64,000 bases of DNA. It comes from Labilibacter sediminis. Lineage in GTDB: Bacteria > Bacteroidota > Bacteroidia > Bacteroidales > Marinilabiliaceae. Location of the stretch: assembly GCF_005877885.1 (NCBI RefSeq), contig NZ_VCHY01000006.1:291538-355537 (forward strand), written 5' to 3'. Under the pieces are notes generated by a model, which saw only the letters and a program-made list of their open reading frames with translations, was not told where the DNA came from and did not search any database. Made by a program: the position numbers and the translations under genes. Positions 9,100 through 18,358 of this stretch are shown in pieces. Each line of letters opens with the position of its first letter. Position 1 is the first letter of the stretch.

Positions 9100-11355
9100 A
9101 TGAACAGGTTAAGCTATTTATTCATATTAATGTTGCTGGCTGTTATAATGCCATCTGAAGCAAAAAAGAAAAAAGGTAGTAGTGTCGCCCCTAAAGGCAT
9201 TAGCGAAAGGGTAGATAGTTTATTACAATTAATGACATTAGAGGAGAAAATTGGTCAAACAGTTTTATTTACCAGTCGTTGGGATGTAACAGGGCCGGTA
9301 TTGCGCGATGGAGAAGAGGATGCCATTAAGTCAGGACAGTGTGGAAATATTTTTAATGCACATACTGCGGAGTATACGCGGAAACTTCAAAAAATGGCTG
9401 TTGAGGAAACGCGTTTGGGAATTCCTTTACTTTTTGGATATGATGTTATTCACGGGCACCAAACATTGGCTCCTATTTCATTAGGGGAGTCAGCAAGCTG
9501 GGATTTAGAGTTGATTGAAAAAAGTGCTCGTATGGCTGCACGTGAGGCTGCAGCTTGTGGCCTTCACTGGACTTTTGCGCCTATGGTTGATATTGGTCGT
9601 GATCCTCGTTGGGGACGCGTTTCTGAAGGAGCCGGTGAAGATCCTTATTTAGGAATAGAGATTGCAAAAGCACGAGTTAAAGGGTTTCAGGGTGACGATC
9701 TGGCCGACAAAGAAACGGTTTTGGCCTGTGTAAAACATATGGCGGCATACGGAGCAGCGCAAGCCGGACGTGACTACAATAGTGTTGATATGTCGGAACG
9801 TGTATTACGTGAAACATATTTGCCTGCATATAAAGCTGCTATTGATGCAGGAGCCAGAACGGTCATGACTTCTTTTAATGATTTAGATGGAGTTCCGGCA
9901 ACAGCTAATTCATTTCTATTAAAAGATATTCTTCGTGATGAATGGGGGTTTGATGGAATGGTAGTGACAGATTATACTGCCATCAATGAGTTGATACCTC
10001 ATGGTGTTGCAAAAGATGAGTATGATGCAGGTGTACTTGCTATGAAGGCCGGTGTGGATATGGATATGGAAGGTGGCATTTATATGGACCATCTTAAAAA
10101 AGCCATAGAAAATGGAGATGTTGCAATGGAGGAGTTGGATAATGCTGTTCGTAACGTGCTAGCTTTAAAATTTGAGTTGGGGATTATGGATGATCCATAT
10201 AGATATTGCGATGAAGAAAGGGAAAAAGAGGAGGTTTTAAGTGCGCAAAATCGTGAAACAGCCTATCAAATGGCGGCTAAGTCATGTGTGTTATTGAAGA
10301 ACGATAATTCAGCTCTTCCAATAAATGCAAATGAAAAGGTTGCAGTAATAGGTCCTTTGGCTAATTCTAAACGCGATTTACTTGGTTCGTGGAAAGCAGC
10401 AGGTAAGCCACAAAGTGTTCAAGCTACTATATTAGATGCTATCATTAAAAACGGAGGTAGCGAAAATGTTACCTTTTCTAAAGGTTGCGACATCAATACA
10501 GATAATAAGGCAGGATTTGCAAAGGCTATAGAGCAGGCTAAAAAAGCAGATAAAGTAATCATGGTGATGGGTGAAAAGTGGAGTATGTCAGGAGAAGCTG
10601 CATGTCGTACAAATCTGGATTTTCCAGGGGTGCAACCTGAATTAATTCAGGAAATTACCGCTCTGGGTAAGCCGGTTGTGTTGGTGTTTATGACAGGTAG
10701 GGCTATGACAATTCAAAAAGAAAGCGAATCAGTTGATGCTTTGTTAAATGTATGGTATCCAGGTGTAGAAGGAGGAAGGGCTGTTGCTGATATTTTATAT
10801 GGTAAGGAAAATCCTTCAGGGAAACTAACAATGACATTCCCAAGAAACGTAGGTCAAATTCCAATCTTTTATAGTTATAAAAGAACAGGGCGACCATTTG
10901 ATCCTTCAAAACCAAAAGATACTTATAAGTCAAGATATTTAGATGTGCAGAATACACCACTTTTTCCATTTGGTTATGGATTAAGTTATACTCAGTTTGA
11001 ATATTCTGATATTACTATTAGTAATTCGGAGTTAGTCAGCGGAAATTCAATTGAGGTTAGTGTTTCTGTAACCAACTCAGGTAATTATGATGGCGAAGAA
11101 GTGGTGCAACTTTATATCTGGGATCAGGTAGCTTCCGTAACTCGTCCGGTTAAAGAATTAAAAGGATTTAAAAAAGTAAAAATTAATAAAGGAGATACAC
11201 AAAAAGTAAACTTTACTATTAATGAAGAAGATCTGAAGTTTTATCGAAAAGATATGACTTTTGGTGCTGAAGATGGTCAATTCACCATTTATATAGGAAG
11301 TGATTCAGATGCTTCTAACAGTGTTGAATTTTCATTAACAGGAGTAAAACTTTAA
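9100..11355 (+). CDS. GH3 beta-glycosidase (BglX-like)
   Basis: A 751-residue periplasmic family GH3 enzyme with signal peptide (residues 1-21). Domain 1 is the TIM barrel with FAPMVDIGRDPRWGRVSEGAGEDPYLG, KHMAAYGAAQAGRDYN and the nucleophile D291 in GMVVTDYTAI. Domain 2 is the alpha/beta sandwich with the probable acid/base E499 in MSGEAAC. The C-terminal fibronectin-III-like domain starts near residue 645 (PLFPFGYGLSYTQFEY). Length matches BglX-type beta-glucosidases. Family members cleave beta-glucosides, xylosides or related sugars, so specificity is open. A second GH3 gene at 55474 is a paralog with the same architecture. Confidence 0.94.
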   Translation: MNRLSYLFILMLLAVIMPSEAKKKKGSSVAPKGISERVDSLLQLMTLEEKIGQTVLFTSRWDVTGPVLRDGEEDAIKSGQCGNIFNAHTAEYTRKLQKMAVEETRLGIPLLFGYDVIHGHQTLAPISLGESASWDLELIEKSARMAAREAAACGLHWTFAPMVDIGRDPRWGRVSEGAGEDPYLGIEIAKARVKGFQGDDLADKETVLACVKHMAAYGAAQAGRDYNSVDMSERVLRETYLPAYKAAIDAGARTVMTSFNDLDGVPATANSFLLKDILRDEWGFDGMVVTDYTAINELIPHGVAKDEYDAGVLAMKAGVDMDMEGGIYMDHLKKAIENGDVAMEELDNAVRNVLALKFELGIMDDPYRYCDEEREKEEVLSAQNRETAYQMAAKSCVLLKNDNSALPINANEKVAVIGPLANSKRDLLGSWKAAGKPQSVQATILDAIIKNGGSENVTFSKGCDINTDNKAGFAKAIEQAKKADKVIMVMGEKWSMSGEAACRTNLDFPGVQPELIQEITALGKPVVLVFMTGRAMTIQKESESVDALLNVWYPGVEGGRAVADILYGKENPSGKLTMTFPRNVGQIPIFYSYKRTGRPFDPSKPKDTYKSRYLDVQNTPLFPFGYGLSYTQFEYSDITISNSELVSGNSIEVSVSVTNSGNYDGEEVVQLYIWDQVASVTRPVKELKGFKKVKINKGDTQKVNFTINEEDLKFYRKDMTFGAEDGQFTIYIGSDSDASNSVEFSLTGVKL

Positions 11356-11366
11356 ACACACTACCC

Positions 11367-12920
11367 ATGCAAAAAATAGCTAAAATATTATTTACGGTCG
11401 CTTTATTTGTTTCGGCAATAAACCTGACCTCATGTGAAGCTGTTGCTGAGAAGAAACAGCCCAATATAATACTGATTACTTCAGATGATCATGCCATACA
11501 AGCCATTGGTGCCTATGGTCATGAATTGTCTAAGTTGGCACCAACGCCAAATATCGATCGTATTGCTACCAATGGTGCTTTATTTACTAAAGCTTTTTGT
11601 ACTAATTCGTTATGCGGTCCAAGTAGAGCAACTATATTAACAGGTAAGTTTAGTCATATAAATGGCTTTACCCGTAACCGCGACAAGTTTGATCAAAATC
11701 AACCAACTTTTCCTAAGTATTTACAAAAGGCAGGTTACGAAACAGCGTTGGTTGGAAAATGGCATTTAAAAGGAGTGCCAACCCAGGGATTTGATTACTG
11801 GAGTGTGTTAAATGATCAGGGTGAGTATTATAACCCGGACTTTATTACCGGAAAAGATACTGTGATGAATATGGGGTATGCAACGGATTTAATTACAGAT
11901 AAATCTTTGAACTGGTTGCAGAAACAAAGAGATACAGATAAGCCGTTTATGTTGATGGTGCAAAATAAGGCTCCACATCGTAACTGGTGGCCTGCTGAGC
12001 GTCATTATAATATGTACGATTCCGTTTCATTCCCGGTACCGGATACTTATTTTGATGATTATAAAGGCAGAGTTGCTGCCAAAAGGCAAAAGATGAATAT
12101 CTATAGAGATATGTATGAGGGACATGATTTAAAAATGACTGTTTCGGCAGGAGTAGATAGTTTTAGGTATGATCCCTGGCCTCACTTATTTAACAGGGCG
12201 ACAGAAGAACAAAAAGAGCGTTTTTGGAACGCCTATCGACCAATAAATGAAGCTTTCCATAAAATGGACTTGAATGAAAAGGAACTCGCCTTATGGAAGT
12301 ATCAGCGTTATTTACAGGATTATATGGCTACTATTGCTTCAGTAGATGAAAATGTAGGTAGAATATTAGATTATCTGGAAGAAAGTGGATTGGCAGAAAA
12401 TACGATTGTGATTTATACATCCGACCAGGGATTTTATTTAGGAGAGCATGGATTCTTTGATAAGAGATTTATGTATGAAGAGTCGTTTAGAACTCCGCTT
12501 TTAATACAATACCCTAAAACAGTTGAGCCGGGTATTGTCATTGATAAAATGGTTCAGAATTTAGATTTTGCTGAAACTATTCTTGATTATTGTGGAATTG
12601 AAATTCCTAAAGATATGCAAGGTGTATCTTTAAAACCTCTTTTGCAACAGGAGGAAGTTGATCAATGGCGCGATGCTTTGTACTATCACTTTTATGAGTT
12701 TCCTGGTTTTCATGCTGTTCGTCGTCACTACGGTGTGCGCACAGAACGTTATAAACTAATGTATTTCTATCATCAAATGGAGAAATGGGAATTGTATGAT
12801 TTAGAGTCGGATCCATCAGAAGTTAACAACCTGTATGGTAAGCCTGGGTATGAAACCATTACCCGAGAACTGAAAAAGAAGTTGTCGGAACTTCAAAAAC
12901 AATACAAAGAAAATATATAA
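11367..12920 (+). CDS. Lipoprotein family S1 sulfatase (S1_11-like)
   Basis: A 517-residue sulfatase starting 11 bp after the GH3 stop, so surely cotranscribed. A lipobox at C23 (INLTSC) predicts a lipoprotein; residues after the Cys are not strongly acidic, so it may face the periplasm. Metal Asp residues are in ITSDDHA (D40, D41), the formylglycine precursor is C83 in LCGPSR, then GKWHLKG and FDYW. The DDHAxQA, GFDYW, GQG/QGEYYNPDFI and KAPHRNW segments resemble SulfAtlas S1_11 enzymes such as the Bacteroides GlcNAc-6-sulfatase BT4656 (compared from memory). The sulfatase at 22887 is its close paralog. Substrate in this locus may differ. Confidence 0.92.
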   Translation: MQKIAKILFTVALFVSAINLTSCEAVAEKKQPNIILITSDDHAIQAIGAYGHELSKLAPTPNIDRIATNGALFTKAFCTNSLCGPSRATILTGKFSHINGFTRNRDKFDQNQPTFPKYLQKAGYETALVGKWHLKGVPTQGFDYWSVLNDQGEYYNPDFITGKDTVMNMGYATDLITDKSLNWLQKQRDTDKPFMLMVQNKAPHRNWWPAERHYNMYDSVSFPVPDTYFDDYKGRVAAKRQKMNIYRDMYEGHDLKMTVSAGVDSFRYDPWPHLFNRATEEQKERFWNAYRPINEAFHKMDLNEKELALWKYQRYLQDYMATIASVDENVGRILDYLEESGLAENTIVIYTSDQGFYLGEHGFFDKRFMYEESFRTPLLIQYPKTVEPGIVIDKMVQNLDFAETILDYCGIEIPKDMQGVSLKPLLQQEEVDQWRDALYYHFYEFPGFHAVRRHYGVRTERYKLMYFYHQMEKWELYDLESDPSEVNNLYGKPGYETITRELKKKLSELQKQYKENI

Positions 12921-13181
12921 CCTGAGTTCGATTAAAATTAAAGAGCTCAGATTTCATTAGATGATTAATTTACAATGTAAATTTTCGAGACATAGCGAGC
13001 TATGGTGAGAAAATTTAAAGCAGTAAATGGATTATTTAATGAAAAGCGCACAGATTCCACTTATAAACATCCATTTTCTGCGTCATATTTGTTAGTCATA
13101 GCCCGCTATGTCGTCACAAATATTTCTTGAAACTAAATGTTTATAAGCAGTCTGAGCCAATAATTTTATATCGAACTCAGG
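12921..13181. repeat. 261-bp inverted-repeat element with two internal hairpins (MITE-like)
   Basis: The ends are inverted copies: CCTGAGTTCGAT at 12921 and ATCGAACTCAGG ending at 13181, extended inward by AAAATTA/TAATTTT. A second nested pair, CTCAGA (12946) and TCTGAG (13151), continues the outer stem. Between them are two long imperfect hairpins, 12952-13044 and 13060-13147, each with the same style of apex: CATAGCGAGCTATG (12991) and CATAGCCCGCTATG (13097). The whole can fold as a three-way junction. There is no ORF. It lies directly after the sulfatase stop codon, so it may also end or process the transcript. A non-autonomous mobile element is the most likely origin. Confidence 0.8.
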
Positions 13182-13355
13182 TATATAGGTAAAATACCTT
13201 GTATATGGTGGGTAAACTATCAAAGGCAGATTGATTGTTTTAAGGACAATCAGTTTGTCTTTGAACAATAAGCGTTATATTATTAGTTAAGTAGGTGCTT
13301 ATTGAGTTTATTTTAATTGCCTTTAAAATAATGCATGTAAAGCAATTCGAAACTT
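13182..13355. other. Non-coding region upstream of sulfatase gene
   Basis: These 174 bp lie between the inverted-repeat element and the next sulfatase gene. No ORF is visible. It presumably contains the promoter for the sulfatase at 13356, but I see no exact match to the Bacteroidetes consensus. Confidence 0.4.
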
Positions 13356-15140
13356 ATGAAAAATTCTATTTTTTTATTCCTGTTTATATGGGTTTTAGCT
13401 ATCCAGGCAAGTGCTCAACAAAAGCCTAATATTATCGTTATTTTGGCCGATGATTTAGGAAATGCTGACGTTGGATACCATGATCAGTTAAAAGATATAC
13501 CTACTCCAAATATCGATCAATTGGCAAAATCAGGCGTTCGGTTTGATGCAGGTTATGTAACAGCTCCGGTTTGTGGCCCATCACGAGCAGGGTTACTATC
13601 AGGTCAGTATCAACAATCTTTCGGATTTGATGATAATCCTGGTCCTTTTAGAGCAGGAAAAGGGATACACGCTGGTATACCTACATCGGTTTCTATCATT
13701 CCGGAGTATTTAAAACCTTTGGGTTATCAAACAGCCTGTATTGGTAAATGGCATGTGGGACACGAAACAGATGAGCACTTTCCAACCAATCGCGGATTCG
13801 ACTATTTTTTTGGTTTTTTAGGTGGGGCAGCTAATTATTATCCGGAAAATAATGTTGAAAGAACGCTTTTTAAAAATACAAAACCTGTTGAAAAAGAAGA
13901 TGAGTATTTAACAGATGCATTTGGAAGGGAAGCAGCTGAATATATCAATACAAATAAGGACAAGCCTTTTTTTATATATGTAGCGTTTAATGCGGTACAT
14001 GGCCCTCTTCAAACTCCGCCGGAAAATTATACAAAGGAATTTGCGCATATGCCTGAAGGTAAAAGAGCAATACTTTGTGCCATGCAATATGCCATGGATG
14101 TAAATGTGGGTAAAATTATAACAGCACTTGATGATAATGACTTGCGCGAAAATACCTTGGTGTTTTTTGTGAGCGATAACGGAGGTAAAATCAAAGGAAA
14201 TTATTCATATAACAATCCCTATAAGGGTGAAAAAGGAACCTTGTACGAAGGAGGTATTCGATTACCGTTTTGTGTTTCCTGGCCTCAGGCATTTCCTAAG
14301 GGAATTACATATGAGCACCCGGTATCTACTTTAGATATTTTACCAACAATTTTAAGCGCTGTTGATGGTCAAATTAATGAAGGTTTGAATGGTGTTAACC
14401 TGGAGCCTTATCTTAATAATAAAATCGAATCAACTCCGCATAACTATATGTACTGGCGCATAAATAACAAGTGGGCAGTTCGAAATAGAGAATGGAAGTT
14501 GGTGTACAATGATAAAAATGCAGATCCGGAGTTGTATCATATAATTATGGATAAATCAGAAACGAATGAGTGTTCTGCAGAATATCCCCAAGTGGTAGAG
14601 GAATTAAAGGCTAAGTATGACGTGTGGTCGAAAAAAGCAGGCAGTCCAAAATGGGGATGGAATCCAAAAGTGGGGAAGATTGTTCGTCATCCAAATGAAG
14701 ATTTTGAGGGAATTAGTACAGAGCATTTTGTTGCTAAAGGATCCGGTGTTTCAGTTGTCTATTCAAAAAATCCTTTTGTTAAAGTAGGCAATGAAAGCGA
14801 AAATGTGTTAGAAATTATTCCCGGATCGAAAAAAAACATAAATGAATTTGGCACTTCAGCTAGGGTTATGCAGTTTCAAAAGCGTTATCGGTATATGTGT
14901 GCTAAAATACATTTAACTGAGCAATGTGATATTTATGCAGTATTAAAAGGTAAAAATGTTTTGAAGGTAAAAAGTATGAATAAAAACATTGAAGAAAATG
15001 CCTGGCAAAACGTAGTCTTTGATTTTCGTGAATTTAAAGGACCTGTAAATAATTTAAGTATATTGTTTAAAACTAAAAAAGGAGAAAAAATGTCATCAAT
15101 TTATATTGATGATGTTCATTTTTGTGATAATATTAAATGA
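13356..15140 (+). CDS. Family S1 sulfatase with C-terminal beta-sandwich module
   Basis: A 594-residue sulfatase with a signal peptide (AIQASA-QQ). Catalytic blocks: ILADDLG, formylglycine precursor C73 in VCGPSRAGLLSG, GKWHVG, FFVSDNGG, and late WRINNKWAVRNREWKLVYND. The catalytic domain ends near residue 445. Residues about 445-594 are a separate strand-rich module starting with EDFEGIS and ending WQNVVFDFREFKG...IYIDDVHF. This resembles a jelly-roll carbohydrate-binding domain and matches the module at the end of the sulfatase at 34468 (DFEN...WQDLVFDMGTYAG...TYIDDIVL). The module probably targets the enzyme to the polysaccharide; this is inferred from fold and position. It appears to be a single-gene unit with hairpin structures on both sides. 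Confidence 0.92.
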   Translation: MKNSIFLFLFIWVLAIQASAQQKPNIIVILADDLGNADVGYHDQLKDIPTPNIDQLAKSGVRFDAGYVTAPVCGPSRAGLLSGQYQQSFGFDDNPGPFRAGKGIHAGIPTSVSIIPEYLKPLGYQTACIGKWHVGHETDEHFPTNRGFDYFFGFLGGAANYYPENNVERTLFKNTKPVEKEDEYLTDAFGREAAEYINTNKDKPFFIYVAFNAVHGPLQTPPENYTKEFAHMPEGKRAILCAMQYAMDVNVGKIITALDDNDLRENTLVFFVSDNGGKIKGNYSYNNPYKGEKGTLYEGGIRLPFCVSWPQAFPKGITYEHPVSTLDILPTILSAVDGQINEGLNGVNLEPYLNNKIESTPHNYMYWRINNKWAVRNREWKLVYNDKNADPELYHIIMDKSETNECSAEYPQVVEELKAKYDVWSKKAGSPKWGWNPKVGKIVRHPNEDFEGISTEHFVAKGSGVSVVYSKNPFVKVGNESENVLEIIPGSKKNINEFGTSARVMQFQKRYRYMCAKIHLTEQCDIYAVLKGKNVLKVKSMNKNIEENAWQNVVFDFREFKGPVNNLSILFKTKKGEKMSSIYIDDVHFCDNIK

Positions 15141-15173
15141 TTGTGTGAATTATCATGACGAAGCTACTTATTA

Positions 15174-15244
15174 AATAAACATACTAATATCACAAGTTTT
15201 TTGATTCATAAGGTTTAATATACTTGTGATTAAGTATGTTTATT
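15174..15244 (+). terminator. Long hairpin between sulfatase and regulator genes
   Basis: AATAAACATACTAATATCAC at 15174 pairs nearly perfectly with a 23-nt arm at 15222-15244 whose core is CTTGTGAT-TAAGTATGTTTATT. It lies 33 bp after the sulfatase stop. A terminator is likely, although the stem is AT-rich and no clean T-tract follows. Confidence 0.5.
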
Positions 15245-15361
15245 TTGTCTTGAACTTAAGTCGTAAACTTAAGTTTAATTAAAGCTTTAAAGCTCATATT
15301 TTATTTAGCCAGATTTTATTTAGCTTTATAGTTAAATCTACCATTGAAAAGAAATAAAAGA

Positions 15362-18244
15362 ATGCGAAATAAAAGTGCTTTATTTTTATTAGTTCTGTTT
15401 ATGGGTGTGAATACCTGTATGTGGGCAAATAATTTTAAAATACCTCAAGTAACTACCTTCTATAAACATCAATACCATGCAAGTAACCGTAACTGGGGGG
15501 TGGCTCATGGTAAAGATGGTTATGTATATATTGGCAACGAAAAAGGTTTGCTGAGTTTTGATGGTGTTAATTGGAAGTTATATGAACTTCCCAACCATTC
15601 ACGCGTTCGTTCCATTTGCGTATCTTCAAAAGGAATAATTTATACAGGCTCTGCTGCTGAAATAGGATATTGGAAGAGAGATAAAAGTGGGGAGTTAAAG
15701 TATACTTCTTTAAAACCTAAAATGGTTGGTCTTACCTTTCATAATCAGGATATATGGCGAATATTTGAGGATGAGAAAAAGCAAATTATTTTTCAGGGAT
15801 TTTCACTGATTCTTAAGTATAACGGGCATCAGGTGGCAAGTGTAGATATGGATGCGCCACCTTCATTAATGGTAGAATTTAATGATCGTCTCATTGGAGG
15901 AACACGAAGAGGAAATTTAGTAGAGTTAACTGAATTTGGGTTAAGTAATATTCTTCATTCTGAATATTTACGAGGCTCGTTTGTTAAAGCTGTGTTGCCG
16001 CTTAGCAAGCAGGCATCAATAATTGCAACAAATAATAAAGGTTTCTTTATTTGGGAAAATAGTGAGTTAAAACCATGGCAATGCGAGGCCAATGATGTGA
16101 TAGCTTCAGAGGGAATTAATTGTGCGCTTAGCCAAAATGGTTACTATTATATCGGAACAGTTAACTCAGGTATTTATGTGGTAAATACAAAGGGTAAAAT
16201 TTTGTATCAAATCAACAGTAAGAATCACTTACAGGATAATACCATTTTATTTATGCAATTTGATGATCACCAGCGTTTATGGTTTACAATGAGTGTTGGT
16301 GTTGGGTATGCAGAGTTAAATAATCCGTTAAATTTAATCATAGATCATTCGCGTAATATAGGAGCTGTACATGATGTAGCGTTTTTTAATGATAAGCTCT
16401 ATCTGGCCACCAACAAAGGGGTTTTTTATACAAATTTCCCCAAAGGAAGCACCTTAACGTCATTCCGGGATTTTCATTCAATTCCGGAATTAATTGGTTT
16501 AGCATGGTCAATAAAGGTTATTGATAACCAGTTATTATGCGGACATAATAAAGGAACCTTTCTTATATCAGAAAAAGGTGTAAAAAGAATATCCCGAATA
16601 ACGGGAGGAAAAAGTTATCAATTATTTAAAATTAAAAATAACTCGTATGTGGTACAAAATACGTATACTGAGTTGGTTGTATTTAAAAAAGATGAAAATA
16701 GGGAGTGGGTATTTAACTCTGTTATAAGTGGGTTTTATGAACCTACATTTGATATAGCGGTTGATCATAAGAATCAAATTTGGGCACAACACATTCGTAA
16801 AAATGAACTTTATAGTCTTCGCTTACAAGAAAATTTAAGGGATGCATACAGTTACAATGTGTATAGACAGGAGCAAGGACTTCCATTGGATATGAGCAGT
16901 CAGATTGCTGAATTCAATAATCGTATAGTTATTACTAGTTCTAATGGTTTGTATACTTACGACCAGCTAAAGGATTCTATCGTTTATTATGATGAGATAA
17001 ATAAGCAACTTGGAGAATATAAAAGTGCTTCTAAGATTAAAAAGCAAAGTGAGAACTTTTATTGGTTTATAAAGGGGGCAAGTATTGCATTATATGATTT
17101 TTCAACAGAAAACGCGGGTAAAATATTTCAGTATTCATTCGATGAACCTCATGTTGGTTTGGTAGAGCGTTTCGAAAATATTGTGTCAATAGAATCCATC
17201 GGAAGCTTTATATGTTTAGAGAATGGTATTGCGTTTATTAGTGATGATAATCTTAAATTGTTTAACCAAAAACAAAGTAGCGCTTCATTTGCGTTAAATG
17301 TAAGAGGTAGTTATAGTTTAAGAGGTAAGAAAGATGAGCATACACTTCGAATAAAGAATTCCACAATATTGGAACTTCCATATAAACATAGTGAGGTTAA
17401 ATTAAATATTGCTACGCTTGCAGCACCAGGTAAAATACTTCATTTAAAATATACTATTGAGAATGATGAAGAAAAGGAAGTACATTATACAACAAACCCG
17501 GACGCCCTGTTGAATAGGTTAAAACCAGGTCGCTCAAAAGTAAGCATTGAAGTGGTGGATATGCAGAGAAACGACGTTGAACCGCTAACTTTTTTTATAG
17601 AAGTAGAAAAACCGTTTTATCTTAAGCTGAGATTTTTATTAATATTTGGGGTTGTTTTAGTGTTGGTGATTTTTACCTCGTATTATCGTTTTAAACGTAA
17701 TCTTAATAAATACATAAAGGATCATAAAGCAGAAGGAAATAATTTAATTGAGCCGAAAAAAATTGGAGTTGAGGATTTACTTCACCAGAAAGAGATGCTG
17801 GAGGAAAAAGTAAATGCACAAAATAACCAGATTGCTACGGGAGCTCTTAATAGCATTAGAAATAAAGAGGTGCTTACCTTTTTAAAGAGTGAGTTAACGG
17901 AGCAAAAAGAAATATTAGGTGTCAGGTATCCGGATAAGTACTATAAAAAACTTGTTGATTTAATAGATACCAATATTCATGTTGAAGATGACTGGGTTGT
18001 TTTTGAAAAACATTTTGATGAGGCAAATGGTAATTTCTTTAGCAAACTAAAAGAAGAGTTTCCTCAATTAACACCAAGAGACTTGCGTTTATGCGCTTAT
18101 TTAAAGATGAACCTGTCGAGTAAAGAAATATCTCCTTTACTTAATATTTCAGAACGAAGTGTTGAAGTTCATCGATATCGTTTAAGGAAAAAACTAAATC
18201 TTTCTTCAAATAGTAATTTGTCGGATTTTATGATTGCATACTAA
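15362..18244 (+). CDS. Membrane-spanning propeller/LuxR-type transcriptional regulator (copy 1)
   Basis: A 960-residue one-component regulator. The signal/anchor (residues about 1-24) leads into a long periplasmic beta-propeller built from two-component-regulator-propeller repeats (GYVYIGNEKGLLSFDGVNWKLYELP, YYYIGTVNSGIYVVN, DHQRLWFTMSVGVGY). A degenerate Y_Y_Y-like domain follows, then one transmembrane helix (FLLIFGVVLVLVIFTSYYRF, near residue 765), a coiled coil, and a LuxR/GerE helix-turn-helix at the end (LTPRDLRLCAYLKMNLSSKEI...RSVEVHRYRLRKKL). No histidine kinase or receiver domain is present. It likely senses a glycan in the periplasm and regulates PUL genes. I chose the ATG at 15362; a TTG at 15344 would add six residues. 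Paralog of the next gene. Confidence 0.88.
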   Translation: MRNKSALFLLVLFMGVNTCMWANNFKIPQVTTFYKHQYHASNRNWGVAHGKDGYVYIGNEKGLLSFDGVNWKLYELPNHSRVRSICVSSKGIIYTGSAAEIGYWKRDKSGELKYTSLKPKMVGLTFHNQDIWRIFEDEKKQIIFQGFSLILKYNGHQVASVDMDAPPSLMVEFNDRLIGGTRRGNLVELTEFGLSNILHSEYLRGSFVKAVLPLSKQASIIATNNKGFFIWENSELKPWQCEANDVIASEGINCALSQNGYYYIGTVNSGIYVVNTKGKILYQINSKNHLQDNTILFMQFDDHQRLWFTMSVGVGYAELNNPLNLIIDHSRNIGAVHDVAFFNDKLYLATNKGVFYTNFPKGSTLTSFRDFHSIPELIGLAWSIKVIDNQLLCGHNKGTFLISEKGVKRISRITGGKSYQLFKIKNNSYVVQNTYTELVVFKKDENREWVFNSVISGFYEPTFDIAVDHKNQIWAQHIRKNELYSLRLQENLRDAYSYNVYRQEQGLPLDMSSQIAEFNNRIVITSSNGLYTYDQLKDSIVYYDEINKQLGEYKSASKIKKQSENFYWFIKGASIALYDFSTENAGKIFQYSFDEPHVGLVERFENIVSIESIGSFICLENGIAFISDDNLKLFNQKQSSASFALNVRGSYSLRGKKDEHTLRIKNSTILELPYKHSEVKLNIATLAAPGKILHLKYTIENDEEKEVHYTTNPDALLNRLKPGRSKVSIEVVDMQRNDVEPLTFFIEVEKPFYLKLRFLLIFGVVLVLVIFTSYYRFKRNLNKYIKDHKAEGNNLIEPKKIGVEDLLHQKEMLEEKVNAQNNQIATGALNSIRNKEVLTFLKSELTEQKEILGVRYPDKYYKKLVDLIDTNIHVEDDWVVFEKHFDEANGNFFSKLKEEFPQLTPRDLRLCAYLKMNLSSKEISPLLNISERSVEVHRYRLRKKLNLSSNSNLSDFMIAY

Positions 18245-18358
18245 CCTCAAATTTTAAGAGTTGCAAGATGAAAAGTTGCGTTGGTTATTATGTAATGTAA
18301 GAACTCTTTTGTAGTTTAAGCGTTTATAAAAAATATAGTCGTTAGTAAACATTCCTTT

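Noticed and set aside
12921..13181. CRISPR-like or phage attachment site
   Set aside because: The repeats are inverted and nested, not direct with spacers, and no cas or integrase gene is near.
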